Of a stretch of 64,000 nucleotides of DNA, positions 1 to 8,176 are shown piece after piece. The notes under the pieces are model-generated. The model ran no database searches and was not told the DNA's origin. It was given only the letters and a program-made list of their open reading frames with translations. Location of the stretch: positions 3,005,046-3,069,045 of the forward strand of contig OY282379.1 of the NCBI GenBank assembly GCA_958295875.1, written 5' to 3'. The translations under genes and the position numbers were made by a program. Positions within the stretch are counted from its first letter, which is position 1. Each line of letters begins with the position of its first letter. This stretch comes from an uncultured Pseudomonadales bacterium. Its GTDB lineage: Bacteria > Pseudomonadota > Gammaproteobacteria > Pseudomonadales > Azotimanducaceae.

Positions 1-2
1 CC

Positions 3-3000
3 GGATTGAACCACGCCGTCTCGCTGGCTGAAGCGGAGGGCTTCTTTGCGTCGCTGAACGGCGGCGCGATGATCGTGAAGGCGGTGGCCGGGGGCGGCGG
101 GCGCGGCACGCGGGTTGTCCACGATGGGGCCGAACTGGCTGCCGCGTATGAGCGCTGCCAATCCGAGGCGCAGTCCGCCTTTGGCGTGAAAGACGTCTAC
201 GTCGAGGCGTTCTTGCCGCGCGCCCGCCATGTGGAGGTGCAAGTGCTCGGCGACGAGCATGGCGCGGTGGCGCACCTGGGCGAACGCGAGTGCAGCGTTC
301 AACGGCGGCATCAGAAGGTGGTGGAAGTGGCGCCGGCGCCCGGCCTCGGCGATGGCGTGCGCCAAGACATCATCGCCGCCGCGGTGCGCTTTGCGCAGCA
401 GGAAGGCTACGCCAACCTCGGCACCTTCGAGTTCTTGGTGGACGCTTCGGGTGGGGAAGGTGGCGAAGATGGGCAACCGTTCGTCTTCATTGAGACCAAC
501 GCGCGGCTCCAAGTGGAGCATACGGTCACCGAGGAAGTGACGGGCGTCGATCTGGTGCAGACGCAGATTCGCCTCGCCCAGGGCGCCACGCTGAGTGAAC
601 TGGGCCTCGACGATGCCGCCATCGCCACGCCGCGCGGCTATGCCATTCAAGCGCGCGTCAACATGGAGACCATCGGCGCGGACGGCGCCGTGCGTCCCGC
701 CGCCGGCACGCTCACGGCATACGATGCGCCGAACGGCCCCGGCGTGCGCACGGATGGCTTTGGCTACGCTGGCTACCGCGTGAGTTCCGCCTTCGATTCG
801 TTGCTCGCCAAAGTCATCGCCCATGCGCCGTCGGCGAACTTCGGCGCCGCCATCGCACGCGCCCAACGGGCGCTTGCGGAGTTCCGCCTTGAAGGGGTGA
901 GCACCAACATTCCTTTCTTGCGGAACGTCATTGGCCATGAGGACTTCGCCAGCGGCCAAATCTACACGCGCTGGGTGGATGAGCGCATCGCCGAACTCGC
1001 CGCGCCGCCGGCCGCGGGGAGGGCGCGCTTCGTTGCCGGCGCCCCGGCTGATGGCGCGCCTGCAGCGGCGGCTGGGTTCGCCGGCGCGCGCGTGGACACC
1101 AGCGACCCGCTTGCGCTCTTTGACCATGATGCCAAGGTGAAAGCAGATGCGGTCGCCGTGGCGAGTGAGCCGGAGCTGGCCGCGCCGGAAGGGACGACGG
1201 GCTTGAGCTCGCCCATCCAAGGCACCATCGTGTCCATCGACGTGTCGCCGGGAGACGCCGTGCGCACCGGCCAGCAGGTCGCCGTGGTGGAGGCGATGAA
1301 GATGGAGCACGTCATTGCCGCGCAACACGACGGCGTCGTGCGTGAAGTGACGATGGCGCAAGGCGATGTGGTGCGCGAGGGCTACCCAATCGTCTTCATT
1401 GAAGAGGCCGAGGTGAGCGGCGAAGCCGGTGCCGCGGCAGAAATGCAAGACTTGGATTACATCCGCCCAGACTTGGCGCTGGCCTACGAGCGCCATGCCT
1501 ACACCTTGGACGAAAACCGCCCGGAGGCCGTTGCCAAGCGCTATGCGCGGGGCTATCGCATGCCGCGCGAGAACATCGACGAACTGATGGACCCCGGTTC
1601 CTTCAAGGAATACTGGCCGCTCATCGTGGCGTACCAGCATCAGCGCCACGACATGGAGACGCTGCGCCGCGACACCCCGGCGGACGGCTTGCTGGCCGGC
1701 ATCGGCACGATCAATGCAGACCGCTTCGGCGAAGAAGCCGCCCGCGCCATGATCGTCCACTACGACTACACCGTGTTGGCCGGCACGCAGGGCGGCCGCA
1801 ATCACTACAAGCAAGACCGCATGTTCGAGTTGGCGAGCCGCTTCCGCATCCCGCTCATTCTGTTCGGCGAAGGCGGTGGCGGCCGGCCGGGGGATGATCG
1901 CAGGGGCCCCGGCGTCGCCTTCGACACCCACACCTTCACGCAATTCTCGAAGTTGTCCGGCCTCGTGCCCCTCGTGAGCGTCATCAATGGCCGCACGTTC
2001 GCCGGCAACACGGCCTTGGTGGCCTGCTGCGATGTCATCATCGCCACGGAACGCACCACGGTGGCCATGGGCGGCCCGGCAATGATCGAGGGCGGTGGGC
2101 TGGGCATCTACACACCCGAAGAAGTGGGGCCCATGTCCTTCCAAGTGCCTAACGGCGTGGTGGACATCCTCTGCAAGGACGAAGCGCACGCCGTGGAGGT
2201 GGCCAAGCAGTACCTCTCCTACTTCCAAGGCGCCACCGAGCATTGGGAAGCCAACGATCAGCGGCCACTGCGCCATGTCGTGCCAGAGAACCGGCTGCGC
2301 CTGTACGACATGCGGGAAATCATCCACATCATCGCAGACGTTGATTCAGTGCTGGAGATACGGGAGAAGTTCGGCGTCGGCGTCATCACCGCGTTCATCC
2401 GCGTGGAAGGCCGGCCCATGGGCGTCATCGCCAACAACCCGCATCACTTGGCCGGCGCCATCGATTCGGATGGGGCGGACAAGGGCGCGCGCTTCGTGCA
2501 GTTGTGCGATGCCTTCGACATCCCCATCCTGAGCCTGATGGATTGCCCAGGCATGATGGTGGGGCCGGATGTGGAGCGCACCGCCCTCGTGCGCCACTGC
2601 GTGCGCATGTTCAACGCCGGCGCCAACCTGACGACGCCGCTGTTTGGCGTGGTGGTGCGCAAGGCATATGGTTTGGGCGTGCAGGCGATGTGCGGCGCAA
2701 GCGCCTTGGAGGGCTTCTTCACGGTGGCGTGGCCAACGGCCGAGTTCGCCGGCATGAACATCGAAGGCTCCGTGAAGCTCGGCTACCGCAAGGAGTTGGC
2801 CGCCATCGAGGACGCCGAAGCGCGGCGTGTGGAGTTTGAGCGCCGCGTCGGCCGCGCCTACGAGGCGGCCAAGGCGATCAACGCCGGCGTCGGCGGCGGG
2901 ATAGACGACGTGATCGACCCGGCCGACACGCGCAGCTGGATCGCAAGCAGCCTCAAGCGGCTGCCGCCGAAGCCACCGCGTACCGAGAAGAAGTATCCTT

Positions 3001-3017
3001 TCATCGACACTTGGTAG
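3..3017 (+). CDS. Single-chain acyl-CoA (acetyl/propionyl-CoA) carboxylase, 5' truncated by window edge
   Basis: Biotin-dependent carboxylase with all functions on one chain. The visible part starts inside the biotin carboxylase ATP-grasp domain (glycine-rich GGGGRGTRVV, then FIETNARLQVEHTVTEEVTG). A biotin carboxyl carrier domain follows, with the biotinyl lysine in VEAMKMEHV near position 1299. The last 500 or so residues form a carboxyltransferase domain (LAGTQGGRNHY, GEGGGGRPGDD). Substrate is acetyl-, propionyl- or a longer acyl-CoA; the sequence alone does not decide. The reading frame is open to the left edge, so the true start lies outside the window. An aminotransferase follows 58 bp downstream on the same strand and may be co-transcribed. 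Family is secure, exact substrate is not. Confidence 0.9.
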   Translation, partial: GLNHAVSLAEAEGFFASLNGGAMIVKAVAGGGGRGTRVVHDGAELAAAYERCQSEAQSAFGVKDVYVEAFLPRARHVEVQVLGDEHGAVAHLGERECSVQRRHQKVVEVAPAPGLGDGVRQDIIAAAVRFAQQEGYANLGTFEFLVDASGGEGGEDGQPFVFIETNARLQVEHTVTEEVTGVDLVQTQIRLAQGATLSELGLDDAAIATPRGYAIQARVNMETIGADGAVRPAAGTLTAYDAPNGPGVRTDGFGYAGYRVSSAFDSLLAKVIAHAPSANFGAAIARAQRALAEFRLEGVSTNIPFLRNVIGHEDFASGQIYTRWVDERIAELAAPPAAGRARFVAGAPADGAPAAAAGFAGARVDTSDPLALFDHDAKVKADAVAVASEPELAAPEGTTGLSSPIQGTIVSIDVSPGDAVRTGQQVAVVEAMKMEHVIAAQHDGVVREVTMAQGDVVREGYPIVFIEEAEVSGEAGAAAEMQDLDYIRPDLALAYERHAYTLDENRPEAVAKRYARGYRMPRENIDELMDPGSFKEYWPLIVAYQHQRHDMETLRRDTPADGLLAGIGTINADRFGEEAARAMIVHYDYTVLAGTQGGRNHYKQDRMFELASRFRIPLILFGEGGGGRPGDDRRGPGVAFDTHTFTQFSKLSGLVPLVSVINGRTFAGNTALVACCDVIIATERTTVAMGGPAMIEGGGLGIYTPEEVGPMSFQVPNGVVDILCKDEAHAVEVAKQYLSYFQGATEHWEANDQRPLRHVVPENRLRLYDMREIIHIIADVDSVLEIREKFGVGVITAFIRVEGRPMGVIANNPHHLAGAIDSDGADKGARFVQLCDAFDIPILSLMDCPGMMVGPDVERTALVRHCVRMFNAGANLTTPLFGVVVRKAYGLGVQAMCGASALEGFFTVAWPTAEFAGMNIEGSVKLGYRKELAAIEDAEARRVEFERRVGRAYEAAKAINAGVGGGIDDVIDPADTRSWIASSLKRLPPKPPRTEKKYPFIDTW

Positions 3018-3075
3018 CGTTGGCGGCGGGCGCCAACGGTGCCGGCCCGAAGCGAGCGCCGCTCGGAGGAGTCCC

Positions 3076-4308
3076 ATGAAAACATACGCGACACCGCAGT
3101 CCGATGCCCTCTATGGGCGCGCCAAGGCGGTGATCCCTGGCGGCATCTTTGGCCATCTTGGCGCCAGCGTGCGAGCGACTGGCCCCAAGTTCTTCTCCCA
3201 TGCGGACGGCGCCCGGTTTTGGGACGTCGATGGCAACGAGTACATGGATTACATGTGCGCCTTCGGCCCGATGATCTTGGGCTACAACCATGCCGCGGTG
3301 GATGCGGCGGCAGCGCGGCAGCACCGCTTGGGCAACACGGTGACTTTGGCGGCGCCGGTGATGGTGGAACTTGCGGAACGCTTGGTGGAGCGGGTCGCCG
3401 CTGCCGAGTGGGCGCTGTTCGGCAAGAACGGCACGGACAGCACCAGCCTCGCCGTGATGGTGGCGCGCGCCGCCACCGGCCGCGCCAAGATCGTCAAGGT
3501 GCAGGGTTGCTACCACGGCGTCGCGCCTTGGATGCGCGCCGGACAGCCCGGCCACACCGAATCTGACGGCGCCGACATCCTCACCGTTCCTTGGAACGAC
3601 GCGGGCGCCTTCGAGCGGTTGATCGGCGAGCACGCCGGCGAGATCGCGGGCTTCATCTCTTCGCCTTACCATCATCCGGTGTTGGCAGACAACGAATTGC
3701 CTGCCGATGGCTATTGGCCGCGCATGGAAGCCCTGTGCCGCGCCAACGGCATCGTGCTCATCACGGATGACGTGCGCGCCGGCTTCCGCATCAACTTGGC
3801 GGGCTCCAATGTCGCCTTCGGCTACACGCCGGATTTGATCTGTTTCGGCAAAGCCATCGCCAACGGCCATCCGCTGGCCGCCTTGGTGGGCAGTGAAGCG
3901 CTCAAGCAAACGGCGCAGGAGGTGTTCTTCACTGGAACGCAGTTCTTCAGCTCGCCGCCCATGGCCGCCGCCATCGCCACCATCGACGCACTGGAGACAT
4001 CAGATGCCGTGCGTCGCATGGGCGATGTAGGCAGGGCCCTGTGCGATGGGCTGGTGGACGTGGCCCGCACGCACGGGCACACGTTGGTGGCCTCCGGCCC
4101 GCCGACGATGCCATACCTCAGGCTGGCGGAGGTTTCCCAAGAGACGCACTTCGCGTGGATTGACGAGTGCGTGAAACGCGGCGCCTACTTCTTGGGGTTT
4201 CACAACCACTTCCTCTCGGCCGCGCACACCGAGGCAGACGTGCAACGCACCTGCGACATTGCGGATGCGGCGTTCAGCGCGTTGCGGGAAGCCGCCGTCG
4301 CGGCCTAG
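3076..4308 (+). CDS. Class III PLP aminotransferase, glutamate-1-semialdehyde aminomutase-like
   Basis: Fold-type I PLP enzyme of 410 residues. The N-terminus (AKAVIPGGIFGHLG) and the central VDGNEYMDYMCAFGPMILGY resemble the glutamate-1-semialdehyde 2,1-aminomutase family. The Schiff-base lysine is expected in CFGKAIANGHPLAALVG near residue 259, and LITDDVRAGFR holds the cofactor aspartate. The ATG at 3076 has a good ribosome site (GGAGG about 7 nt upstream). Heme-pathway HemL is conserved enough that this divergent copy, next to a CoA carboxylase, is more likely an amino acid or beta-amino acid aminotransferase. Substrate not determined. Confidence 0.85.
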   Translation: MKTYATPQSDALYGRAKAVIPGGIFGHLGASVRATGPKFFSHADGARFWDVDGNEYMDYMCAFGPMILGYNHAAVDAAAARQHRLGNTVTLAAPVMVELAERLVERVAAAEWALFGKNGTDSTSLAVMVARAATGRAKIVKVQGCYHGVAPWMRAGQPGHTESDGADILTVPWNDAGAFERLIGEHAGEIAGFISSPYHHPVLADNELPADGYWPRMEALCRANGIVLITDDVRAGFRINLAGSNVAFGYTPDLICFGKAIANGHPLAALVGSEALKQTAQEVFFTGTQFFSSPPMAAAIATIDALETSDAVRRMGDVGRALCDGLVDVARTHGHTLVASGPPTMPYLRLAEVSQETHFAWIDECVKRGAYFLGFHNHFLSAAHTEADVQRTCDIADAAFSALREAAVAA

Positions 4309-4382
4309 CGCCCAGGAGTGCGAGCGTCGGCGGGCAGCCCTTTGCTGGGCGCGCGGGCCATCGGGCAACTGATCGCAACCTG

Positions 4383-5210
4383 CTAGCCAGATTTGTCGGC
4401 TGCCACAATCTCGATGCCGATTGCGCGCCGGCCCAGCCGGCCCGCGACTTGTGCCGTGGTGCCGCTGCCGGAGAACGGATCCACCACCAAATCGCCTGGA
4501 TCCGTGAACAGGCGGATGAAGAACTCTGGCAGCCACTCCGGAAAGGGGGCGCTGTGGCCAGTGTTGTGAGCCACGGGCGAGGCATGCAGGACATTGCTCG
4601 GATACGCCATCGGGCGGCCCTGCCATGCGCTGATGCGACGGCCAACGCCAGATCGCGTGGCGGACTCTTGGCGCGACAGGTCGTTCACGCTCATGTTCTT
4701 GAGGCGCGTTTTCGTCCAATCGCCAGTGGGCACCATGACAGCATCTTGGTTCATCTTGAAGTCGCGCCCTTTGGTGAAGTGGAGCACCCGCTCCCAAGCG
4801 TCCCGAAACCGATACTTCCACTTGCCTGGCGCCGCGGTGGTCTTGTGCCAGATGTACTCCTCCACCCAGCGAAAACCCAGTTCACGCTTCAAGTGCAGAA
4901 TCAGGTCAAGCACATAGGTATGGCGTTCGCCATCGATGGCGCTTTCCTTGATGTTGAGAACGAAGGAACCCGTGGGCTTCAGCACGCGCAGCATCTGTGC
5001 AGCTCGGGGCGAAAACCAGTTGATGTACTCCCCCGGCTTGATGCCGCCATAGGTGCGCTGCCTGGCATCTGCATAAGGCGGCGAAGTGACGATGAGGTCC
5101 ACGCTGTTCGCCGGCATGTCGGCCAGTGCGTCCAAACAGTCCGCATGGACGATCTGGCTCCCACACTGTGGCAGCGCCGGCGGGCCGGCACGGGTGCTGG
5201 ATTGGCGCAT
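4383..5210 (-). CDS. Site-specific DNA methyltransferase, beta class (N4-cytosine or N6-adenine)
   Basis: SAM-dependent DNA methyltransferase of about 275 residues. The catalytic TSPPY motif lies near the N-terminus (DLIVTSPPYADARQRTYGG) and the SAM-binding FxGxG motif near the C-terminus (VVDPFSGSGTTAQVAGR); this order defines the beta class. No separate target recognition region is obvious beyond the central stretch. I start at the ATG at 5210; an upstream in-frame TTG at 5258 would add 16 residues with little similarity to the family. No restriction endonuclease gene is adjacent, so it looks like an orphan methylase. It reads toward the aminotransferase and away from the precursor peptide array. 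Confidence 0.88.
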   Translation of the reverse strand: MRQSSTRAGPPALPQCGSQIVHADCLDALADMPANSVDLIVTSPPYADARQRTYGGIKPGEYINWFSPRAAQMLRVLKPTGSFVLNIKESAIDGERHTYVLDLILHLKRELGFRWVEEYIWHKTTAAPGKWKYRFRDAWERVLHFTKGRDFKMNQDAVMVPTGDWTKTRLKNMSVNDLSRQESATRSGVGRRISAWQGRPMAYPSNVLHASPVAHNTGHSAPFPEWLPEFFIRLFTDPGDLVVDPFSGSGTTAQVAGRLGRRAIGIEIVAADKSG

Positions 5211-5368
5211 GGATCGGCTTTCCACAGGTCCCTCTTTCCCAAGCACTCCTTTCCTCAAGGGCTCCTATCTCCTCAGGCCGCTATCGTAGTGAAGGTCGGC
5301 GAGAGGGATGGCAGGCTGCATAAGCATTACACGATTGGCGGGCGAGGCCCGGGCGGGGCCGGTTCGCG

Positions 5369-5470
5369 TTGACATGGGCACCGCATCGGCGTAGCGTCGC
5401 TCTCCAAGCGGATGGGAGAACGCTTGTCAGATGCGGTGGCACTCGCCGCGTCGCGCCCGAAGGAGAAACC
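5369..5470 (+). promoter_or_regulatory. Promoter and structured 5' leader of precursor gene 1
   Basis: TTGACA at 5369-5374, 17 bp spacer, TAGCGT at 5392-5397. The leader carries the array's first hairpin (AAGCG 5406-5410 with CGCTT 5421-5425, ten-base loop containing GGGAGA). The second hairpin seen in the other copies is only weakly matched here. The ribosome site AGGAG at 5461 precedes ATG 5471. This is the most divergent leader of the set. Confidence 0.65.
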
Positions 5471-5767
5471 ATGACGACGAAGACCCATGACGAAATGCGC
5501 GCCGAGCTCATCGGCAGAGCAGGGAAGGATGCGGGCTTTCGCGCCCAGCTGCTCGACGATCCAAAGGCGGCCATCAAGGACGCGCTCGGCATTGACGTGC
5601 CGGAGTCCCTGTCCCTCACCGTCCACGAGGATACGGCGATGGCGGCGCATCTCGTCCTGCCGCCAATGGCACGGCTGAGCGACGATGATTTGGCCGGGGT
5701 CGCTGCTGGCCACAGAATGTCGAGGAGCGCTTACGACCGAAGCGCCCTGCCGCACATCCACCCTTAG
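5471..5767 (+). CDS. NHLP-family RiPP precursor peptide 1
   Basis: 98-residue peptide. Residues 1-79 form a leader related to the nitrile hydratase alpha subunit (NHLP leader family): GRAGKDAGFRAQLLDDPKAA, DALGIDVPES, AAHLVLPP, LSDDDLAGVAAGH. Such leaders are bound by modifying enzymes and removed at or near a Gly-Gly-like site, here AG before H81. The core, RMSRSAYDRSALPHIHP, has no cysteine, one tyrosine and a HxH near its end. First gene of an eight-gene tandem array, with its own promoter. The leader family is secure; the mature product and cleavage site are inferred. Confidence 0.9.
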   Translation: MTTKTHDEMRAELIGRAGKDAGFRAQLLDDPKAAIKDALGIDVPESLSLTVHEDTAMAAHLVLPPMARLSDDDLAGVAAGHRMSRSAYDRSALPHIHP

Positions 5768-5846
5768 GTGACTGCGGGCCGGCGCTGTCTTCGGCGGGGC
5801 CGTTACGGGGAACCTGCCCACGGGCGGGTGGGCGGGTGGGTTGGCG

Positions 5847-5947
5847 TTGACACGTCGACGGCATCGGCGTAGCGTCGCCGGCGAGCGAACGGGAGAACGC
5901 TTGTTCGGTGGTGATGGAGGCCCCACACCACACCTTAAGGAGAAGCC
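5847..5947 (+). promoter_or_regulatory. Promoter and structured 5' leader of precursor gene 2
   Basis: TTGACA 5847-5852, 17 bp spacer, TAGCGT 5870-5875. Hairpin 1 pairs AGCG 5884-5887 with CGCT 5898-5901; hairpin 2 pairs GTGGTG 5908-5913 with CACCAC 5926-5931. AAGGAG precedes ATG 5948. Confidence 0.7.
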
Positions 5948-6241
5948 ATGACGACGAAAAGCCACGACGAAATGCGCGCCGAGCTCATCGGCAGGGCAGC
6001 GCGGGACGCGAGTTTCCGCGCCCAGCTGATCGAAGATCCGAAGTTGGCCATCAAGGACGCGCTCGGCATTGAGGTGCCCGAGTCCATGTCCCTCACCGTC
6101 CACGAGGACACGGCGATGGCGGCGCATCTCGTCCTGCCGCCAATGGCACGGCTGAGCGACGATGATTTGGCCGGGGTCGCTGCTGGCCACGCGATGACCA
6201 GGAGCATGTACGACAGCACGCCGCTGCGTCACACGCACTAG
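5948..6241 (+). CDS. NHLP-family RiPP precursor peptide 2
   Basis: 97 residues with the same leader as its neighbours (RAQLIEDPKLAIKDALGIEV, AAHLVLPPMARLSDDDLAGV) ending at AAGH. Core AMTRSMYDSTPLRHTH: no cysteine, a YD pair and a terminal HxH. The leader is closest to precursor 1 (shared LPPMARLSDDDLAG), so genes 1 and 2 form one sub-branch of the array. Confidence 0.9.
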   Translation: MTTKSHDEMRAELIGRAARDASFRAQLIEDPKLAIKDALGIEVPESMSLTVHEDTAMAAHLVLPPMARLSDDDLAGVAAGHAMTRSMYDSTPLRHTH

Positions 6242-6263
6242 CGCGTTTGAGTGTCCCTAGGTG

Positions 6264-6324
6264 AGCGAACGCGAGAACGCTTGTTTGGTTGCGCTGGATG
6301 TCACACCACGCGACCAGGAGAACC
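6264..6324 (+). promoter_or_regulatory. Structured 5' leader of precursor gene 3 (no promoter seen)
   Basis: Only the leader part of the repeated unit remains. Hairpin 1 pairs AGCG 6264-6267 with CGCT 6278-6281. Hairpin 2 pairs GGTTGCG 6287-6293 with CGCGACC 6309-6315, a different sequence from the other copies but still paired. AGGAG at 6316-6320. The TTGACA/TAGCGT pair is absent from the short 6242-6263 gap, so gene 3 is probably transcribed from the gene 2 promoter. Confidence 0.6.
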
Positions 6325-6615
6325 ATGATGACGAAGACCCATGATGAGATGCGTGCTGAGCTCATCGGCAAAGCAGCGCAGGACGACGGCTTCCGCGCCC
6401 AACTGATCGCAGATCCGAAGGCGGCCATCAAGGAAGTGCTCGGCATTGACGTGCCTGAGTCCGTGTCCGTCGCCGTCCACGAGGACACGGCAACGACGGC
6501 GCACCTCGTTCTGCCGCCATCGCCGCAGCTGGGCGAGGCCGAGTTGGCAGCGGTGGCCGCTGGCCACGGCGATTGGAACTTAGGCCATGTCTATCAGTCC
6601 CACCCCCACGCGTGA
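6325..6615 (+). CDS. NHLP-family RiPP precursor peptide 3
   Basis: 96 residues from ATG 6325 (ATG 6328 is equally possible). The leader shows FRAQLIADPKAAIKEVLGID and TAHLVLPPSPQLGEAELAAV, ending at AAGH. Core GDWNLGHVYQSHPHA: no cysteine, Trp, Tyr, three histidines including HPH. It lies 83 bp after gene 2, the tightest spacing in the array, and has no promoter of its own. It is followed by the perfect stem-loop at 6621. Confidence 0.9.
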   Translation: MMTKTHDEMRAELIGKAAQDDGFRAQLIADPKAAIKEVLGIDVPESVSVAVHEDTATTAHLVLPPSPQLGEAELAAVAAGHGDWNLGHVYQSHPHA

Positions 6616-6620
6616 CGTGA

Positions 6621-6648
6621 GCCTGCGCCGTTCCCTTTCGGCGCAGGC
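6621..6648 (+). terminator. Perfect 10-bp stem-loop after precursor 3
   Basis: GCCTGCGCCG (6621-6630) pairs perfectly with CGGCGCAGGC (6639-6648) around the loop TTCCCTTT. No T-run follows, so it is not a classical intrinsic terminator; it could stabilise a 3' end or act as a processing site. Identical copies occur at 7553, 8075 and 9025. Confidence 0.5.
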
Positions 6649-6674
6649 CGCTAGTGCGGGAACGCGGGTTGGCG

Positions 6675-6773
6675 TTGACACTCCCTCGGCATCGGCGTAG
6701 CGTCGCGCCTTGAGCGAACGGGAGAGCGCTTGTTGGTGGTGACGGGCTCCCAACACCACTTTGAGGAAGAGCC
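6675..6773 (+). promoter_or_regulatory. Promoter and structured 5' leader of precursor gene 4
   Basis: TTGACA 6675-6680, 17 bp spacer, TAGCGT 6698-6703. Hairpin 1 pairs AGCG 6713-6716 with CGCT 6727-6730; hairpin 2 pairs GTGGTG 6736-6741 with CACCAC 6754-6759, with an inner GGG/CCC. GAGGA at 6763 precedes ATG 6774. Confidence 0.72.
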
Positions 6774-7073
6774 ATGACGACGAAGACCCATGAGGAAATG
6801 CTCGCCGAGCTCATCGGCAGGGCAGCGCAGGACGAAGGCTTCCGCGCCCAGCTGATCGCCGAACCGAAGGTGGCCATCAAGGACGCGCTCGGCATCGACG
6901 TGCCCGAGTCCGTGTCCGTCGCCGTCCACGAGGACACGGCAACGACGGCGCACCTCGTTCTGCCGCCGTCGCCGCAGCTGGGCGACGCCGAGTTGGCGGC
7001 GGTGGCCGCTGGCCACTCGGAGTCGGTTTACGACGGCAAGCTCCCGCCCCATTGGCATGAAGGCCCAACATAG
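6774..7073 (+). CDS. NHLP-family RiPP precursor peptide 4
   Basis: 99 residues; leader with FRAQLIAEPKVAIKDALGID and TTAHLVLPPSPQLGDAELAA, ending at AAGH. Core SESVYDGKLPPHWHEGPT: no cysteine, YDG, and HWH as the HxH element, with four residues beyond it. The leader is nearest to that of precursor 3. The downstream region has only a degraded version of the stem-loop seen after genes 3, 5, 6 and 8. Confidence 0.9.
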   Translation: MTTKTHEEMLAELIGRAAQDEGFRAQLIAEPKVAIKDALGIDVPESVSVAVHEDTATTAHLVLPPSPQLGDAELAAVAAGHSESVYDGKLPPHWHEGPT

Positions 7074-7131
7074 TCTTCAACATGACGAGCATTGATGCGA
7101 GCCTGCGCCCTTGCTCGGGTGCGGGTTGGCG

Positions 7132-7231
7132 TTGACACTCCGTCGGCATCGGCGTACCGTCGCCCCCTGAGCGAATGGGAGAGCGCTTGTTTGGTGGTGA
7201 CGGGTTCCCAACACCACTTTGAGGAAAAGCC
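7132..7231 (+). promoter_or_regulatory. Promoter and structured 5' leader of precursor gene 5
   Basis: TTGACA 7132-7137, 17 bp spacer, TACCGT 7155-7160. Hairpin 1 pairs AGCG 7170-7173 with CGCT 7184-7187; hairpin 2 pairs GTGGTG 7194-7199 with CACCAC 7212-7217. GAGGAAAA lies directly before the ATG at 7232. Confidence 0.7.
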
Positions 7232-7540
7232 ATGACGACGAAAACCTACGAGGAAATGCGCGCCGAGCTCATCGGCAGGGCAGCGCAGGACGAAGGCTTC
7301 CGCGCCCAGCTAATCGACGATCCGAAGACGGCCATCAAGGACGCACTCGGCATCGACGTGCCCGAGTCCGTGTCCGTGTTCGTCCACGAGGAGTCGGCGA
7401 CAACTGCGCATCTCGTCCTGCCGCCGGGGGCGAACTTGAGCGACGCCGAGTTGGCAAGTGTTGCCGCTGGCCACAGGATAGAGCACTTCTATGGCTCCCA
7501 GCCCCACGGCCACATCACCCCTTATGACCCGACGGCCTAA
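7232..7540 (+). CDS. NHLP-family RiPP precursor peptide 5
   Basis: 102 residues; leader with RAQLIDDPKTAIKDALGIDV and AHLVLPPGANLSDAELASV, ending AAGH. The core begins RIEHFYGSQPHGHITPYD and has no cysteine, two tyrosines, prolines and a HGH. It is identical to the core of precursor 6; the leaders differ at a few sites (for example SVSVFVHEE here, SVSVAVHEE there). Genes 5 and 6 and their downstream spacers are a recent tandem duplication of about 520 bp. Confidence 0.9.
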   Translation: MTTKTYEEMRAELIGRAAQDEGFRAQLIDDPKTAIKDALGIDVPESVSVFVHEESATTAHLVLPPGANLSDAELASVAAGHRIEHFYGSQPHGHITPYDPTA

Positions 7541-7552
7541 CGCGTGACGTGA

Positions 7553-7580
7553 GCCTGCGCCGTTCCCTTTCGGCGCAGGC
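7553..7580 (+). terminator. Perfect 10-bp stem-loop after precursor 5
   Basis: GCCTGCGCCG (7553-7562) and CGGCGCAGGC (7571-7580) around TTCCCTTT. The right arm also belongs to a 20-nt perfect palindrome (GCGCAGGCCGCGGCCTGCGC) that could form a competing hairpin. No T-run. Confidence 0.5.
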
Positions 7581-7655
7581 CGCGGCCTGCGCACAACGCT
7601 CGGCGCATCAACACTGGCACACGGAATTGGCCCAGCGATGGGCGATGGTTTGGCG

Positions 7656-7753
7656 TTGACATCCCAATGGCGTCGGCTAACATCACTCGGCGAGCGAACG
7701 GGAGAGCGCTTGTTTGTGGTGCTGGAAGTCGCGGCGCCGCTTGAGGAAAAGCC
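7656..7753 (+). promoter_or_regulatory. Promoter and structured 5' leader of precursor gene 6
   Basis: TTGACA 7656-7661, 16 bp spacer, TAACAT 7678-7683. Hairpin 1 pairs AGCG 7693-7696 with CGCT 7707-7710. Hairpin 2 pairs GTGGTGC 7716-7722 with GCGCCGC 7734-7740, two of the pairs being G-U. GAGGAAAA precedes ATG 7754. Confidence 0.68.
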
Positions 7754-8062
7754 ATGACCATGAAGACCCACGAGGAAATGCGCGCCGAGCTCATCGACAG
7801 GGCAGCGCAGGACGAAGGCTTCCGCGCGCAGCTGATCGACGATCCGAAGACGGCCATCAAGGACGCGCTCGGCATCGACGTGCCCGAGTCCGTGTCCGTC
7901 GCCGTCCACGAGGAGTCGGCGACAACTGCGCATCTCGTCCTGCCGCCGGGGGCGAACTTGAGCGACGCCGAGTTGGCAAGTGTTGCCGCTGGCCACAGGA
8001 TAGAGCACTTCTATGGCTCCCAGCCCCACGGCCACATCACCCCTTATGACCCGACGGCCTAA
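7754..8062 (+). CDS. NHLP-family RiPP precursor peptide 6
   Basis: 102 residues; the core is identical to that of precursor 5 (begins RIEHFYGSQPHGH, no cysteine). The leader starts MTMKTHEEMRAELIDRAAQD, so ATG 7760 is a possible internal start. Its downstream spacer, including stem-loop and next promoter, is nearly identical to the one after gene 5. Confidence 0.9.
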   Translation: MTMKTHEEMRAELIDRAAQDEGFRAQLIDDPKTAIKDALGIDVPESVSVAVHEESATTAHLVLPPGANLSDAELASVAAGHRIEHFYGSQPHGHITPYDPTA

Positions 8063-8074
8063 CGCGTGACGTGA

Positions 8075-8102
8075 GCCTGCGCCGTTCCCTTTCGGCGCAG
8101 GC
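8075..8102 (+). terminator. Perfect 10-bp stem-loop after precursor 6
   Basis: Same sequence as at 7553: GCCTGCGCCG (8075-8084), loop TTCCCTTT, CGGCGCAGGC (8093-8102), followed by the same overlapping 20-nt palindrome. No T-run. Confidence 0.5.
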
Positions 8103-8176
8103 CGCGGCCTGCGCACAACGCTCGGCGCATCAACACTGGCACACGGAATTGCCCAGCGATGGGCGATGGTTTGGCG

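Noticed and set aside
6621..6648. Stem-loops after precursors as ordinary rho-independent terminators
   Set aside because: The stem is strong, but no T-run follows in any of the four copies. I kept them only as stem-loops of unproven function.
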